Positions 1-12,649 are shown, counted from the first letter of the stretch. The stretch is 64,000 bases of DNA from Crocodylus rhombifer (GCA_038503035.1 JAVSML010024323.1:124001-188000), one strand, 5' to 3'. Made by a program: numbers and translations. Notes: generated by a model from the letters alone, not told the origin.

Positions 1-900
1 TCTCAGCTCTTCCTGTAGTCTGACTAAAAGTTCAGAGGGCCTAGACTTTAATAATGAGCATATCAAGAACTCAGAGCTATGTATTTTTTCACTGTGAATG
101 TTCATGAAAACATTTTCTTTATTTCCATTCTATGTGGGTTCAAATATGTTTGAAATTCCAAAGACAAGCTAATTTGAAACCCAACTGTAATTAAAATCTT
201 CAAAACTGTGGCTTTCACACAACTTCAAAAGTAGAATTGAAAATAAGGTTTGGTTCTCCTAATACTCTGGATACATTTAGCGAATCTTCTCCAGAACACT
301 GGGTGTGTAATAAAATGTAAAACCATACCAGATCTGTATAAAACCAACAGGGGAGCAGATGGACAGATATGCATATATAGGCACATACATTTTACACTGA
401 TATGCTTTTATGTATGTCCATAAGAGCTGTTTAAAATCACATCTATGCATACCCTGTCAAAAAACAGATAGCCATGTTACAGACTACATTTAAATTGCAT
501 TCTAATGGAGCTCTTGTATTTCCGTAAGAAATCATGAGTAAAATTGAGAGTGTGTGAGGAGAGAAAGAGAGAGGGGTGGGGTATGGCCTAAATGGTAAAG
601 AAAAGGAGGAAATTGGAATACCTCTCACCCTGAAGAACTTAAGTGGTGAGTACGGGTTTAGATTTCCAGTTTCTTTTTATCTGGATCAATCGTTCTAAGC
701 ATTTTCTCCCTTTATATCTTCTAATCACTTTGTGTGCTTTCATCCAGATATAACTTCAGATAACAGTTTCCACCTGGTATTTTTTCCTATCCTTTCCAGT
801 GTAGATAAAGTCAAAACAAAAAGGGGAAAAAAGGGTTCTGGGAAAATTGATGAAGCTCAGGTTAGTGACTTAAAAATAATGAAAATCTCTAGTACTAATA
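1..900. other. AT-rich DNA, nothing recognised
   Basis: No gene, RNA or recognisable repeat was seen. The open frames here are short, lack family motifs and have the composition of random AT-rich sequence. Confidence 0.5.
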
Positions 901-910
901 CAAATAGGTA

Positions 911-972
911 ATGGTAACCAACTAGTTTGTTTCCAGTTGCCATAGTAACTTCTCTACTTGTCATGGCAACAA
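911..972. promoter_or_regulatory. RFX X-box-like cluster
   Basis: GTTGCCATAGTAAC at 936-949 fits the palindromic X-box bound by RFX transcription factors: GTNRCC, two bases, RGYAAC. A half site GGTAAC lies upstream at 913-918 and an ATGGCAAC half site downstream at 963-970, so three RFX-type half or full sites fall in about 60 bp. RFX factors act at promoters of cilia and MHC class II genes. No gene is visible next to this cluster, so it could be a distal element, a relic within a repeat, or chance. Confidence 0.4.
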
Positions 973-999
973 ACCTAAATAAGAATAAATATCTATCTA

Positions 1000-1990
1000 T
1001 TCTCTGGTCCCCATTTCTCTCATTGAATACTGCCCTAATAACTCAGCAGTAGTTCCCTAGCTGTTGCTCACAAAGACATTCTACTGTAAACATATTTTCA
1101 CTGAATATGCAAGTAATTGTAGGTGCTTAATAAATAATAATATATGATTATGTTCAAATGAGTGCTTTTCATTTAGTAGCAAAGGTACTTTTAAAGGTAA
1201 GTAGCGTATGTCAATAAAATACCATTTCACCCAGAAAGGTTGGTGAACTTACTGGCATGGCTTATCAGTATGTCTGAGAGAGGAACCAAGGAGCTATTTA
1301 GCATGAGCATGAATACCTGTCAGAGGCATATTAAGTGATTAACTTATGATTGTAAGGAAAATAAATGGCTTTAAAAATGATTATTCAAATGGAATTTCCT
1401 CTTGGGGCTCATGCAGATACTTGGCTCTTTCCCCCTTGATCTGTTTAGCAATGTTATTTACTAATTTTATAATTTGCCCCAGAGCACTATTTTTATTTGG
1501 CAGTTTTTTCATATCAACTGTTAATAGTCTAATATGAACATGTATGCCTAGACTTCTGCTTGGCAGAAGAGCTGTGCAGAAGGCATTTCCTAAAAGGTTT
1601 TCAAACTGGAGAATGAATTCATTCCTGTAGACTCACAGCCCTGATAAAGCATCCCTTCTGCTGGACATTACCCAACATGTTATGTCAGACACTCTAATCC
1701 ACCAGACCACCACCCCAAGTCTCCAGAGTCTAAGTGGAATCCATGCACTGCCCATGGTATAACAAGGTTGATCATTTTTGAAGGCATCTGTTTGTTAGAC
1801 ATACTGTTCTTGAAGGGCAATCTTTTGTCCAGTATTATTTCTGGAGTGCAAAGATTGTGATTCAACTCGTTGGGGTTACTGATGATCACTAACACTCCGC
1901 CATGTCTAAAACACAGCCACTCCCCAAGCTCCAGCTGTATGGTTGTTCTTAGGTTACAGTAGAGCTCTTCAGGGACACATAATATTAGGA
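1000..1990. other. AT-rich DNA, nothing recognised
   Basis: No feature seen. The two open frames of 60 to 115 codons in this stretch have no recognisable protein similarity. Confidence 0.5.
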
Positions 1991-1994
1991 ATGC

Positions 1995-3075
1995 ATCAAC
2001 AGAGACTTTTTGGGCTGACACCAGTTGCCAATTTTTAACAAGCCATATTGGCTAATACTGATCTGATTGCCAATATGCAGTGGGGCAGTGTGGAGAGCAG
2101 TGTTCAGCTGATAAGTCTGTTGTGGGGGAAAGCGTGAGGGGGAGGAAAGGGGCATGCATGGATTGAGGCCTCTATGGTGAAGGTGAGAGTAGGACTGGAG
2201 CTGGGGCAGGGGCAGGGGCAGGGGCAGGGGTGGGCATGCACAGCCAGGGCAGGCTGTGGGATGGAGCTGCAAGCAGCTCATTTGGGAGATGTGAGGGGTG
2301 GTTCCTGTTGCTGTGTGCACCCTGGGAAGGCATGGGGGGCATGTGCCCCTGGTTCTGCACATGGGGTGAGGGTGGGATGCTGTTGCAGGCTGGGGCTGGA
2401 ACTGTGCTGGGTTCTTGCCAGCAGGGGGCCAGGCTGTGCTCTGGGCCAGGCTGTCCTCAGGGAGGATGGCAGAAGTGCTGGGAGTGGGGTTATGTGGGGG
2501 GCTGTAGCCATCCCAAAATTAGTGGTAGAAGGACCGCTGCCTGTCTTGAATACAGCCCTGGCCCAGCCCCACACTGCATAGAGCTTGGCACCACCCTGGC
2601 CCCAGTCCACAGCAGCAGCCTGCCCTTGCCCTGCATGTAGCTATGGGGGCACATGCCCCCCATGCTTTCTGGTGGGAGTGGTTCCCCCTGTACTGCCAGA
2701 TGACCTGCTTGCAGCCCTTTCCCATGCCTCACCCCAGCTGTGCAGTGCCTGTTCTTGCCCCTGCCTCTGCCCCGTAGCCCCATTCCTTCCCTCATGAATG
2801 GATGACTGGGGCCTTGATCTGCCCCTCCCACCATGCCCCTTCCCTCATACTTAGCAGTCTGACCTAGCTGTTCTCCATGCTGTTTGGTTGTGCTCCTGGC
2901 TGCCTGTGTGCTGTGTTGCAGCTGTGTGCATGCACGGGGCATTTATTGGTGACATTATCAGCCACATCAGCCAAAAATAGCTGATTGCCAATACTGTCAA
3001 TTTTCCTTATATCCATGCTGATCTGATATGCGACCAGTGTATCAGTGTACCACCACACAAGGTGATTAGCATATC
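1995..3075. repeat. Unclassified repeat with GC-rich core
   Basis: An 850-bp GC-rich, G/C-skewed core (about 2090-2940) is bounded by related AT-rich ends. The phrase CTGATTGCCAATA occurs on both sides (near 2063 and 2981), as do variants of a CTGATCTGAT motif. Inside the core, GGGGGCATGTGCCCCTGG near 2336 and GGGGGCACATGCCCCCC near 2644 are self-complementary blocks. This looks like one old mobile element with a low-complexity interior. Overlapping open frames on both strands (110 to 150 codons) are by-products of the stop-poor GC-rich sequence. Confidence 0.4.
2201..2231 (+). repeat. GGGGCA hexanucleotide array
   Basis: About five tandem GGGGCA units on the plus strand, inside the GC-rich core of the surrounding repeat. 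Runs of four G at this spacing could fold as a G-quadruplex (inference). Confidence 0.75.
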
Positions 3076-3079
3076 TCTT

Positions 3080-6008
3080 TCTCGGGTCTGCACATATATA
3101 TACACAGAGTTTGCACAGGATTCTGAGCACTATTGCTTTTTACTTAAGACAGGAATCACAGGACAATGTAGATTTTTAAGATAATCAACATCCTGAACCC
3201 TATACTCTCCCTTTAGCTCACCAGTCCCATAGGTATCAGTGATCAGAAGTATACATATTTGTGTTCAGGAGAGCAGGGCTCCTCCTGTTTCCTCCTGAGA
3301 TAACTTCTCTCATCTTCACATAGTAAAAGATGCCTCCAGAATTGAGTAGCTCCAGTCTCTTCTGTCATGAGACTTTCTGATCAGGCCCACAAGGTAACCA
3401 CAAAGCCCTAGCAGATAATGTTATTGCTTGAATTTTCCTCCACATAAATCAAATCAGTTTTCCTGGGTTGGAGTCAACCAATTGTTTAAATGTCTATCTA
3501 TTCATTGCAATGGCAAAACACTTAAATCATTCATCCACTATTGTTAGCTTTGTGCAACTTGCCTTTGCAACTGGAGTCCAACATAGATATAAAAAGACAG
3601 AACATACAAACAATCTGCACGTTCAACATTGGAATTTGAAGTTGGATGAAAATACATAAGGAGAATTCATAAGTTCTATCTAGATAGGTTCCCCAAATTG
3701 TCACACACGAAGGTAAATACTGTATAGGTACCTGGATCAGGGGTGAAAATGAAATGAGGGAATGAAACTGTTTGTGTTTTATACTGTGCAGATTAACAAT
3801 ATTTATGGCATTTTCAAAAGGAGTACCGCAGTTTCACAAACATGTTCAACCATGAATCTAAGAGCACGCTTGAATAGGTTGAAGATCAGAAGCAATGTTT
3901 TGCTTAGTTCTAGTCAATAGTTGCTTATCTCTGGGTATGACAAAATGCTCCCATATTTCAGTTTTGTGTGACCTCATTTTGTCTACAAAATGTTCCAGTT
4001 GAGTACTAGGACTCAAAGAGTTGATCCAGAGATGAAGTATTTGCTTCTAAAGCCATTTTTTGGCATTGTGCAGTTTACCAAATGTCAGTAGAGTTATTGA
4101 GGGAGAGTCTGTCAGGTTTGTCCCCTTTCAAGCCATTTATACTCCAATAGGAAACAGTTCTTTCAAAGCACCCTCCCTACTATTTTTATTTATTTTAGCA
4201 TTAAATTATTGACTGAGCACCTGTTCCTACATTAGACATTATGCAAACTAGGAAGGAACTGACCAACATCAGATGGCCATTGTCTCTTTAATATTAAATG
4301 GCCAATAGCCAATTCAACCACCTGCTATTTGGTGAGTCATACTATATTATTCATTAGACTGAGAAGCTAGCATCCAACTGACTGCAAGATGGTTGCTTGC
4401 AACTGAAGAGCAAACAAGCATGCTATGAACTGAAAAATATCATTTTTTTTATTTCTAACGGGGCTTACCTGTATCCCTACTAGACTTAAAAGCACCTAAG
4501 GCTCTTTAGCTGTTGGCATGTTGACCAGTCAAGGCAGAGGGCAAGACTACTATTGTCAACAGTTGCATCTCTCTACAGAAGAGGCCCAAAGGAGTCTCTG
4601 ACTGTTTCTATAACAAAATGTGTCCCCTAGGTATTTTAAAACACACACCTTTGCTTCTCTTTCTGGAATTCTTCCACTGTTTTTCAGTTCTTTCTCTGGT
4701 TCTTCTTCATCTCCTTTTCCTTATTGGCTCAGTCCTTGTTGGCTCAATCCCATATGATTCTGAGGAAGCACATCTTACATTGAAAACAACAGATACTGAG
4801 AACACATGCATAGCACATTGCAATATAGGGCCTCTGTGAATGGATACATTTCACTTAGTGGAACATTCCACCTGATGGCTAAGGGGTTATCCTCAGCTGT
4901 ATCCTTTGGATCCTTCGCTTGGCTTTATATTTGGGCTGGATTTTTCTGCGATTTAAATGCTTTGTAGCCTATTTAGATGCTTATCTTATAAAGGTGTCAT
5001 TTTTACTGAACAATGAATGCAACAAACTATTTCCCTGTTGTTTCAACTCCCCCGAAGTGGAAGAGGGGAAACAAAAAATTAAGGGGAAATTGAGGGGGAA
5101 TTATAACCATTTTTCACTTTCAGTGGCCAATGGCAACACATTGGCATTTTTAATTCATGATGAAGAATTATATACATTTTCAAAAACAATAGGGTTTCTC
5201 TCTATTTTTGCCATTAGTATTGCCTTGACCGAGTTGCCTTCAAAATGCCACCCATAGAAATTTTAATCAGAAGCTATCCTGACAAAAGCTGCCATTGACA
5301 ATTTGGAGACATGGCTACAGGTACTTCTTTTTAAAAAGAACATGCCTATTTTACACTGGGTTCTTTCTCTTCTTTGAACACAGAAAGACAACATCCCAAA
5401 GAAGTGACATATATTCCTTGGGGAATGTACTTACCAACAATACAATACAATCTCCATTAGCCCCAACAATTGCCCTAGTCAAGTATTTATCATTTTGTAA
5501 TGGTTTTGTACTTTGTGACCGCAGACCTGGAACAAAAATAAAAGGATAACTACTAAGGAGGACTACTGAAGACTGTCCTTGACCTCAAGAGTAAAAAGCC
5601 TGTGATTTTTTGACAGTAGTCATGAATGGTTTCATGTGTAAAGGTGCATGTATGTCCATGATGTATGCACATGCAAGTTGCCATAGATTTTTTTTTTTAC
5701 AGGGTAACTCAGGGATCTGAGCCAATTAGACTACGGTACAATTTACTGCTGAGCAGACAAAAACAAACTAACCAACCAGTCTGAACAAAACCACACATTA
5801 TACTCAATATTGGCTAGAATCCTTAAAGACCTTCGAAACTCAGTGATGCTTGGCTACCTGCTAAAACAGGCGATGATGTGTACAATATGACATATAACAT
5901 AAAGATAGCAGGTTTTACCACATACAGCCAAATGCTTTTTTAAAAGACAAATGAGATCTGTCTTAACCATGAATGTTAGCTAGGAGCTGAAGGGAGGGTG
6001 AGAGACAA
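3080..6008. other. AT-rich DNA, nothing recognised
   Basis: About 2.9 kb with no supportable gene or repeat. The longest open frame (112 codons, 4919-5257 plus) has no recognisable motif and no splice-site context that I would defend. Confidence 0.45.
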
Positions 6009-6497
6009 CTCTCAGGCTAAGTACAGATGATCAAAAAGCCTGAGGCTGAATCATTGCATTTTAGTCTAAGCTACATATATTGAACTGAGAAGCAAGTGAA
6101 AAGAGATTCATTTTTGATTCTGGAATTGCAGTCATATGTCTGCAGTGGCCCAAGCCAGAAGCCAGGAGAGGTTAGAGTATGCCTCCCTGCTCTGCTGGAG
6201 CAGACAGCTTGGGCCAAGACTAGTTTGCCCACACTGTTAGGGGCGATTTTCAGGGGAAGTGAAAAGCATTCTGGGATGCTAGGGGAGTGTAAGTTAACTT
6301 AAATCTGGAGGGGATCTGGGACAGAAATTCAATAAACCAATTTAATGTAAATCAGTTAAGTCTGATATTACATCTATCCAGCTTTATCTTAAACCAGCTT
6401 TGGCAGTTTATGTTCACTGAACTCCTGTTGTGTTACAGATTTGAACCAATTTCTGATCACTTATACCAGTTTATGTGTAATTTCTGTCCCTAGCCTA
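6009..6497 (+). mobile_element. Family A inverted-repeat element, compact copy
   Basis: The left end reads GGCTAAGTACAGATGATC and the right end CTGTCCCTAGCCTAA. On the reverse strand the right end gives TTAGGCTAGGGACAG, so the termini are imperfect inverted repeats. After the left end comes a CAAAAAGCCTGAG motif (about 6028) shared with copies at 12.4 kb and, reversed, at 37.35 kb. The right-hand 200 bp (from about 6300, rich in ATAAACCA and TTTAAACC-like words) aligns with the 36.3 kb copy. There is no coding capacity, so this looks like a non-autonomous DNA transposon. The superfamily is unknown and no target duplication is certain. Confidence 0.6.
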
Positions 6498-6679
6498 ATT
6501 GCTAATCGCTGTAATCTTTTAAAAATCCCAACCATTAGTCCGTCATCATTTTCCAGTTCACAACTGTGGACTGACTAAGGACCATCTTTGATACAAATGG
6601 TTAGCAGTCCTCCCTCATCCATCTATTTTATGGATAAAAAAAATGTACTTGTATTAGCAGGTTTGCCCGCTACTTTGGG

Positions 6680-8575
6680 GTGTGCTCATTTATTAGGGCT
6701 AGGGTAATTCTATCAATGTGCTGCTTGTGTTACTTGTGTTTCTATACGGAGCTATAGCTCTCCCTTCTGCAAGCCCTCACCCCCAATGGGGCTATCTTGC
6801 AGAACTCAGTTTACTGGGGCTGGGTTCCTCCAGTCCCCAAATCAGTCATACACACAAACACACACAGATTAACGTGACGCGCCTGACCTGGCCGGGTTGA
6901 TCAGCATGGACAGGCTGACACCCTCGTATGCCAAGAATCAGTTCATCAGAGCAACAATAAACTACAGTCAGACACAAGCACACAGTTAAACAGAATACCT
7001 CTGAATCCGGCTGGGTGTCCAGATGACACCCTCATGGGCCAGCATTCAGTTCATTAGGGCACGTCTGAGCCAAACTGGGTCAATCAGCCTGTACAAGCAG
7101 ATCCCCTTATGTGTTTCAACCTCAGCATGTCCCAATCTTTTAGCCTCTTGATGAGCAGACCCCCACAGTATTTCTGGGCTTCACAGGGATCTTTAGCTTA
7201 GGTAAAAGGAGCGTTGTGGCAGAGCAAGTGGGAAAAGAGAAGTAAAGAAGGAAAAATATACCCAATTACCACCAGTTTGACTATAAAAGTTATTTATTGC
7301 TAAGTAGATGAAATATATATTGACACTAGTAGTAATAGACATGCAAGGGAAAAACAAACACAAAGTCACAGTATACCCTGGTTTCACTAAGTATTTGGGG
7401 AAACTTAGCTCAAGCTTAACTAATACAGTTCAAGTTCAGAAATCTGTGCTTGGAGAGAGAGAAGAGAAAAGAGAGAGAGAGCTGGGATCTTACCGGTCCA
7501 AGGCACTCGGGTTGCAAAGCTGACAGGTCAAAGTTCTCAGCATTATCCTTGAAGGGAGATGATCTTCCTCCTGCAGCCTCTCCAGAAGAAAGCGAGTGGT
7601 GTCAGCACACACTGCTGCTTCTTTTACAGATTTTTATACCCCCAGTTCAGCTTCTTTCAAGCATTCTCAATATTGTAAATCAAATTGTCTTCGCTATTGA
7701 CAAGGGGTTATCTGGGTGGAACATCTCAGGAACTTGACTGATACTCAGGAAACACCTGTTTGGGAGCCAGCTTGACATTATATACTTGATGGGATCTCTC
7801 TTGGTGTCTTCAGAAACAATAGATTACAGCATCAGGGTTTTGGATTTTTACTTGCTGTGAACAAGCTTCAGCTTAGCATGACTTTTCCAGATCTTACTAT
7901 AGTCTTTTAACAGACTTAAGGCAATTATTGGAGTGTTCATAACCTGTTGTGGAGAGGACTTCCACCAGTCGTCTCGGGAAAAGTATGACGACACTTGTGG
8001 ACAGGGCTCCAACGGGCTGGACGCTGTGATGAACCCTGTACCATTGTTCAAATGTTGCCCATGCCCCCTCTGACTCGGTCTATTGCCTCAGCATTCCCTA
8101 ACCCGGCAACCGAGTTGTAGCCAATTAAGTTTACATAGGCCTCCCATAGTGGGACCGAGGAATGTACGGCCCGAGATGCCTAGTAAACTTACTTTTGTTT
8201 AGAGGTGTGTGGTAGGAGGAGGAAAAGTCCTTTGTAAATCCAGATTAAAACTGGTCTGATAAATGCTGAGCTGGGTGTGTGGGTTGATTAGCATTTGGAG
8301 CACAGATTCCCCATCATGCAGTGCTCCCCTGCTTCGCTGATCCCAGAATTCACTGCAGTCTCTGCTTCAGGCTTTCTGTTCTCCATCTCTCATGTAAATG
8401 AATGGTCATCTGTTCCCATCTCAGATGCAAATGAGACCTAGGGCAGTTGTTTCACTTTTGTCACCCTTATCTGCAGGGTTTTAGGTGGGTCTCTCACTGC
8501 ATCTTAATCAGTTTCTGTTTAGGTGGGGGGGCGGGGATTCTTTGTGAGACAGTCTGTGTCCTGTGTCAGGGTTCC
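6680..8575 (-). mobile_element. LTR-like retroelement relic, minus strand
   Basis: On the minus strand a TATA-like GGTATAAAAA (7631-7640) lies about 335 bp before an AATAAA (plus TTTATT, 7293-7298), the spacing expected from a U3 promoter to an R-region polyadenylation signal. The right edge on the minus strand would start TGACACAGGA, and an octamer-like ATGCAAAT lies near 8424 in the putative U3. Both edges are guesses from TG/CA ends, and no retroviral gene is attached. The block may be a solo LTR, and the open frames in it are incidental. Confidence 0.35.
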
Positions 8576-8707
8576 CCAAGAACATGGAGCTGACAGGTAA
8601 CACTTGGTGTATGTCATTCATTTTTTTGAGAGACAAACTACCTGCAACCTGTTAACTATTACAACTAAAAACATGGCTTCAGAGGAAATGTGGCCTTATA
8701 GTTAATA

Positions 8708-8850
8708 TGCCAGCAATGACTCAACAGGTCTAGATTTAAGTACCAGGTCTCTGCTATGACCTTTGGTAAATCACTTAGTCTCTGTGTACCTTAGTTCCTC
8801 ATCTAGATAGGAGGAAGTTTTATGGATATTTAAGGATGTCTCTTTTTCAC
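8708..8850 (+). repeat. MIR-like SINE relic
   Basis: The segment keeps the order of MIR core and tail words: a loss-of-marker region, then GACCTTTGGTAAATCACTTAG, then CTCTGTGTACCTTAGTTCCTCATC. It is old and diverged. The assignment is from memory of the family pattern, not an alignment. Confidence 0.5.
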
Positions 8851-9099
8851 AATTTAAGTTTTCTTTTTATTGAATTTTTGAAATGTTCAGCTTTGATGTG
8901 ACATGCTGCAATAATGCCTGGTAATCACATGGAATAACAATATCTTCAAGATTAGGGATTTAGGGTTGGAGCCAACCCAAATCCCAGGATCTTAAATGCT
9001 GCAACTCAGACTTGTGAAAAATTTAAGAAAGCAGCCTTCTCTTCTCGAGGCCAAAATATCACAATAGGCCCCTTCAGACAGCAGAAAGGCTAATAACAT

Positions 9100-9560
9100 G
9101 GGAATGTATTTCCAAACCCAAAGTAAAATTCAGCATCTTTCTCCTCACACATCATACACAGGTGTTCAAAGTCTACATTAATGGGTGCTGTTATCAAAGC
9201 CTATATAAACAAGCAGACAGTTGACAGCAAGCCAAATGTACTCCTTTAGCCAATTTATCTATTAATGTTAAACCCCCAGCAACATTGTTTTTAAGTTCCA
9301 AAGTATTTATCTGAGCCATTTTTTCCTGGAAGGGCTCACATTTGTTCTGTTTTTTTCTCTAGTTCAGCTGAACAAGCTTCCCAGGCCTTCAGATTTTCCA
9401 CTAAAGCTGGATAAAGCATTTTAGAAATGGTAACAGAAGAAACTGTCAGAACTTCAGGTGAGATATTTGCTTTAAAAGGTTGTGCCATGTTGGACACAGA
9501 GTCAGAAGGGCTGAAAAAGGCTTTCACAAAATTTGTTTCATCAATCATTTTTATAGGATG
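9100..9560 (-). pseudogene. Coding-like fragment of unknown origin
   Basis: A 70-codon open frame on the minus strand (9548 to 9336) has a protein-like composition: a mixed hydrophobic and polar N-terminal half, then a helix-like, charged end (LKAWEACSAELEKK). A protein-like reading seems to continue past its stop in another frame towards 9250 and in pieces to about 9100, which would fit a decayed processed copy with frameshifts. A TAA lies four codons upstream of the first Met. I do not recognise the family, and it may be chance. Confidence 0.2.
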
Positions 9561-12230
9561 TTAAAGAATATACCTTAGGTAGGGAGATTTTCAACCACTA
9601 TAATGTAGAGGGATTTTACCATAATGGAAATTTCATACTTTGTTATCCTTTAAGTTGTTTTCATTGCCATCATCCTGACTGCCACTTCTGTGGCATATTT
9701 GGCAAACAGTTTGGAGGCTTCATAAGCCCCCCCATGAGCTAGTAAACAGTACACAGGTGTGTCCTATTTGGATATCCAGAATCACATGCCTTGTTATCTA
9801 GTTACTGAACTGCCCAATAGTTAGAGGCAATATGAACATAAGATTCGCCATACCAGATTGTGGCTCCATCTAAGCCAGCATTCTGCCTCCAGCACTGGCC
9901 AGATGCTTAGAGGAAGACAAATCCCCTGAACTATGCAATCCAATTGGACAACACCGTACATGGAGAGAAGAAACCCTTTTTAAACCCTCCAAATGATCAG
10001 CAAGTGTCATACAACCTGAGATTCTGTTATTCTTGAAATTATTATAGCTACAAATGATATCAGTAATACAATAATTAACCAGCCCTTATAAAAAGTCTAG
10101 CTGGCAGCATTTGATTTGATAACCTTTAGTAGGAATCAACAACACATTTTGGCAATATAGGCATAAAGGAAAATTCTGTTTATTGGTTTCAAATTTACTG
10201 TCCTACCAGTTTTGTGCTTTGCCTTCTTGTGTTTATATTGTACTATAGTTGCTGTGAAAATTCAGGAAGTTTGGCAATAATTTGCAAAGCTCAGTATCAT
10301 TAGATAGTGCTACATTACAGCTTTACATTTGTTTGGTGGAAACAGAATTTTGGAAATTGGTTTCAGTGCTCATTTTCAATTGTACAGATATGATTCATTC
10401 TGATTCCTGTTTTGGAAAAATCAGTATATACTAGTTTTTGAAATGTAAGCCTAAAATCAACCTAATATTAATTTTCTGCTTATGATCTTTGACAAGTAGT
10501 GAAAAACAGAAAGCTTTTTAGCTGGCAAACATGAAAAATCACACTGGATTTCCAGACAAGAAATGCATTCTGCTGAAGCTGCATACTGTAGATACTGCAC
10601 TCATACAGGTCTTTCTTCCTGGACAAGTCTCAACATTTCTATTACACCTTCACTAAAACAGTAGCTTCACTGGCATTTATTCACAGGAACATGCCTTCAA
10701 TCCTCCTTACTATTTGGGTACTCTTCTTGTATATCTGTTTTAGAAGGATGCTGATTTCCTTATCTATACTGGGAGGTGTGTACTGTGAAGCATATTTTTA
10801 GTAGTCATACAACATACTGATTCCTGGTTAAGGGCCAATATAAAAATCCAGAACTGGACAACAAAAGGAAGACAACCTGAGAGACATCATAAACAGGAAC
10901 ACTTTGAACACAGGAAAACAGAATTTTAAAATAAACAGAGAAATGCCCCAAAAGATGGGAATGGGAAAGGTTTATATCCTGATTTAGCTTCCTAGAATTA
11001 AGATTTGATGTTTTCCTGACAGTGTACTTAGAATGACAAGAAGTAAAATTATGTCAACCTGACAATTTTATAATAATCTGGTATATTTCAAAGTACAGTA
11101 TTTTGCTCTGAAAGTCTATAGTTTTGACCATTTTTTTATTTTCAGTTTTCCAGATACTAAAATTCAAGTAGAGAGCAACATTTTTCTGTGTGCTTATTTT
11201 TATTAAGTGAGGATTTATATCCACTACCAGGAAATCTTAACCCTAGGAGAAATCGATTACATGTGAAAAGGAGGAGGAACTGTGCTATTCAACATTAGCC
11301 ACATTTTCAGCATAGTACTATAAAGAATTCTAGCCTATCTTCCTTCATTTTCAGACTTTCCTTACTCCATAGCATCCTTCTGTAACTAGAGCTGAATCCA
11401 GTAACTCAGATAATAAGAATTCATTCATTATTCAGCCATTCATTATAATGTCATTATAATATTGTCTGTTTGAAAGGCTTTCCTGAGGATTCACTATCAC
11501 TGCATTGTGATGTATTGTACTGAATAGTAATTTATAGTTTACGCATAAAAATAGCTTAATAAACATAGGAAACAACAAAAGCATCTGAAAAGTTACCTGC
11601 TGATCTACAGAGACAAAAGGAATTGTTTTTCCTTTTCCATGGAGCTTTCTATCAAATAGCGTTTTTCTTTTGTTTGCATCAGATACACCTCAAAGAAGAA
11701 ATTTAGTGCCACAACAAATTGTCTCTTTAAATATTAAAAATTACAGAATTCCATACTTCAAAAAACTTGTGCTTTCTTTTACCTGAAAAAAAATCTATGC
11801 TATTGGTAGGAGTTGTGCCCAGGGTAGCAGAGGACAGAAATCTGAATCTTTGTGTGCTCTTGAAAAGATACAGTTCATGGTATTACTACTCCATAGGATA
11901 AATCTCTGTAACATAAATATGAGTTCAAACAATATACGCATGGTATGTGTACCACAGCAGAATGTGTAAAGGATTGACTCTATCATCTCTTTTTGCATTG
12001 GAAAAAAGGCCCAGGGTATCTGGGGCTCAATTCTAATAGACTGAATGAAGTGCTAGGTTGGTGATTTTGGTTGTTGTTAGGTTTGTTTTTCTTAATGGTA
12101 ATTGGTTTTGATTTATGCTAATAAGGGTTTGTTCCTGCTGATTACTGCACTCCCTATAATTGCAGCTGCCTGAAAAGGGCTGGATGCAGCAGTGAGCTAA
12201 GAGTTAGTATTAGCATCAGTAGTATTTACC
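9560..12230. other. AT-rich DNA, nothing recognised
   Basis: About 2.7 kb without a supportable gene, RNA or clear repeat. Confidence 0.45.
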
Positions 12231-12235
12231 ATAGT

Positions 12236-12350
12236 AGCATCTACTGGCCCCAACTCAGAGGTTCTGTCATGGTGCTAGGCGCTACATAAACACAGGATAA
12301 CTTCCTTGTCTCAAAGAACATACTGCTGAAATAGACAGGACAGTTAAAGG
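12236..12350 (+). repeat. Ancient amniote interspersed repeat tail
   Basis: The word GTGCTAGGCGCTACATAAACACA, followed by a CTTGTCTCAAAGAACATA-like stretch, matches the general pattern of a widespread old amniote repeat that carries a gcgctgtacaaacac motif. A related word (GTGCTAGGCCAGGAGC) occurs near 46,830 and another (CTAGCATCATGGAG) near 62,085. Confidence 0.4.
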
Positions 12351-12402
12351 GGAAACCAAGGCACAGGAAAAGAAGTGAAAAAGATAGGAGCCCAGACCCC
12401 CT

Positions 12403-12620
12403 GGCTAAGTAGAGACATTCAAAAAGCCTGAGCCTGAAATGATTCAATCTTGCAAGTTAGTCTAACCTGCGTAGATTGAACTGGGAAGCAAGTGAATAGA
12501 CAGTCACTTTTGATTTCCAGAACTGCAACCACATGCCTGCAGTGACTAAGGCTAGAAGCTGGGGGGGGCACTACAGTGAGCCTTCCCTTTGTTTCTGGAG
12601 CAGCCACAAGGGTGGAGGGA
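12403..12620 (+). mobile_element. Family A element, left end
   Basis: It begins GGCTAAGTAGAGACATTC and then has the shared CAAAAAGCCTGAGCCTGAA motif. It continues to match the 6.0 kb copy through the GAACTGGGAAGCAAGTGAA and AACTGCAACCACATGCCTGCAGTG stretches. Similarity fades in the G-rich part before 12,645. The matching right-end module lies at about 15,178-15,276, so this copy either carries a 2.6-kb interior or was split by later insertions. Confidence 0.6.
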
Positions 12621-12626
12621 AGGTGA

Positions 12627-12645
12627 CCCGGGGGGGGGGGGGGAA
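12627..12645 (+). repeat. Poly-G tract
   Basis: An uninterrupted run of about 14 G lies next to the family A left end. Such tracts are error-prone in assembly. Confidence 0.85.
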
Positions 12646-12649
12646 ATAT

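Noticed and set aside
2174..2942. Several overlapping frames of 110-150 codons on both strands
   Set aside because: They lie in a G/C-skewed repeat core where stops are rare; frames overlap on both strands and none has a motif.
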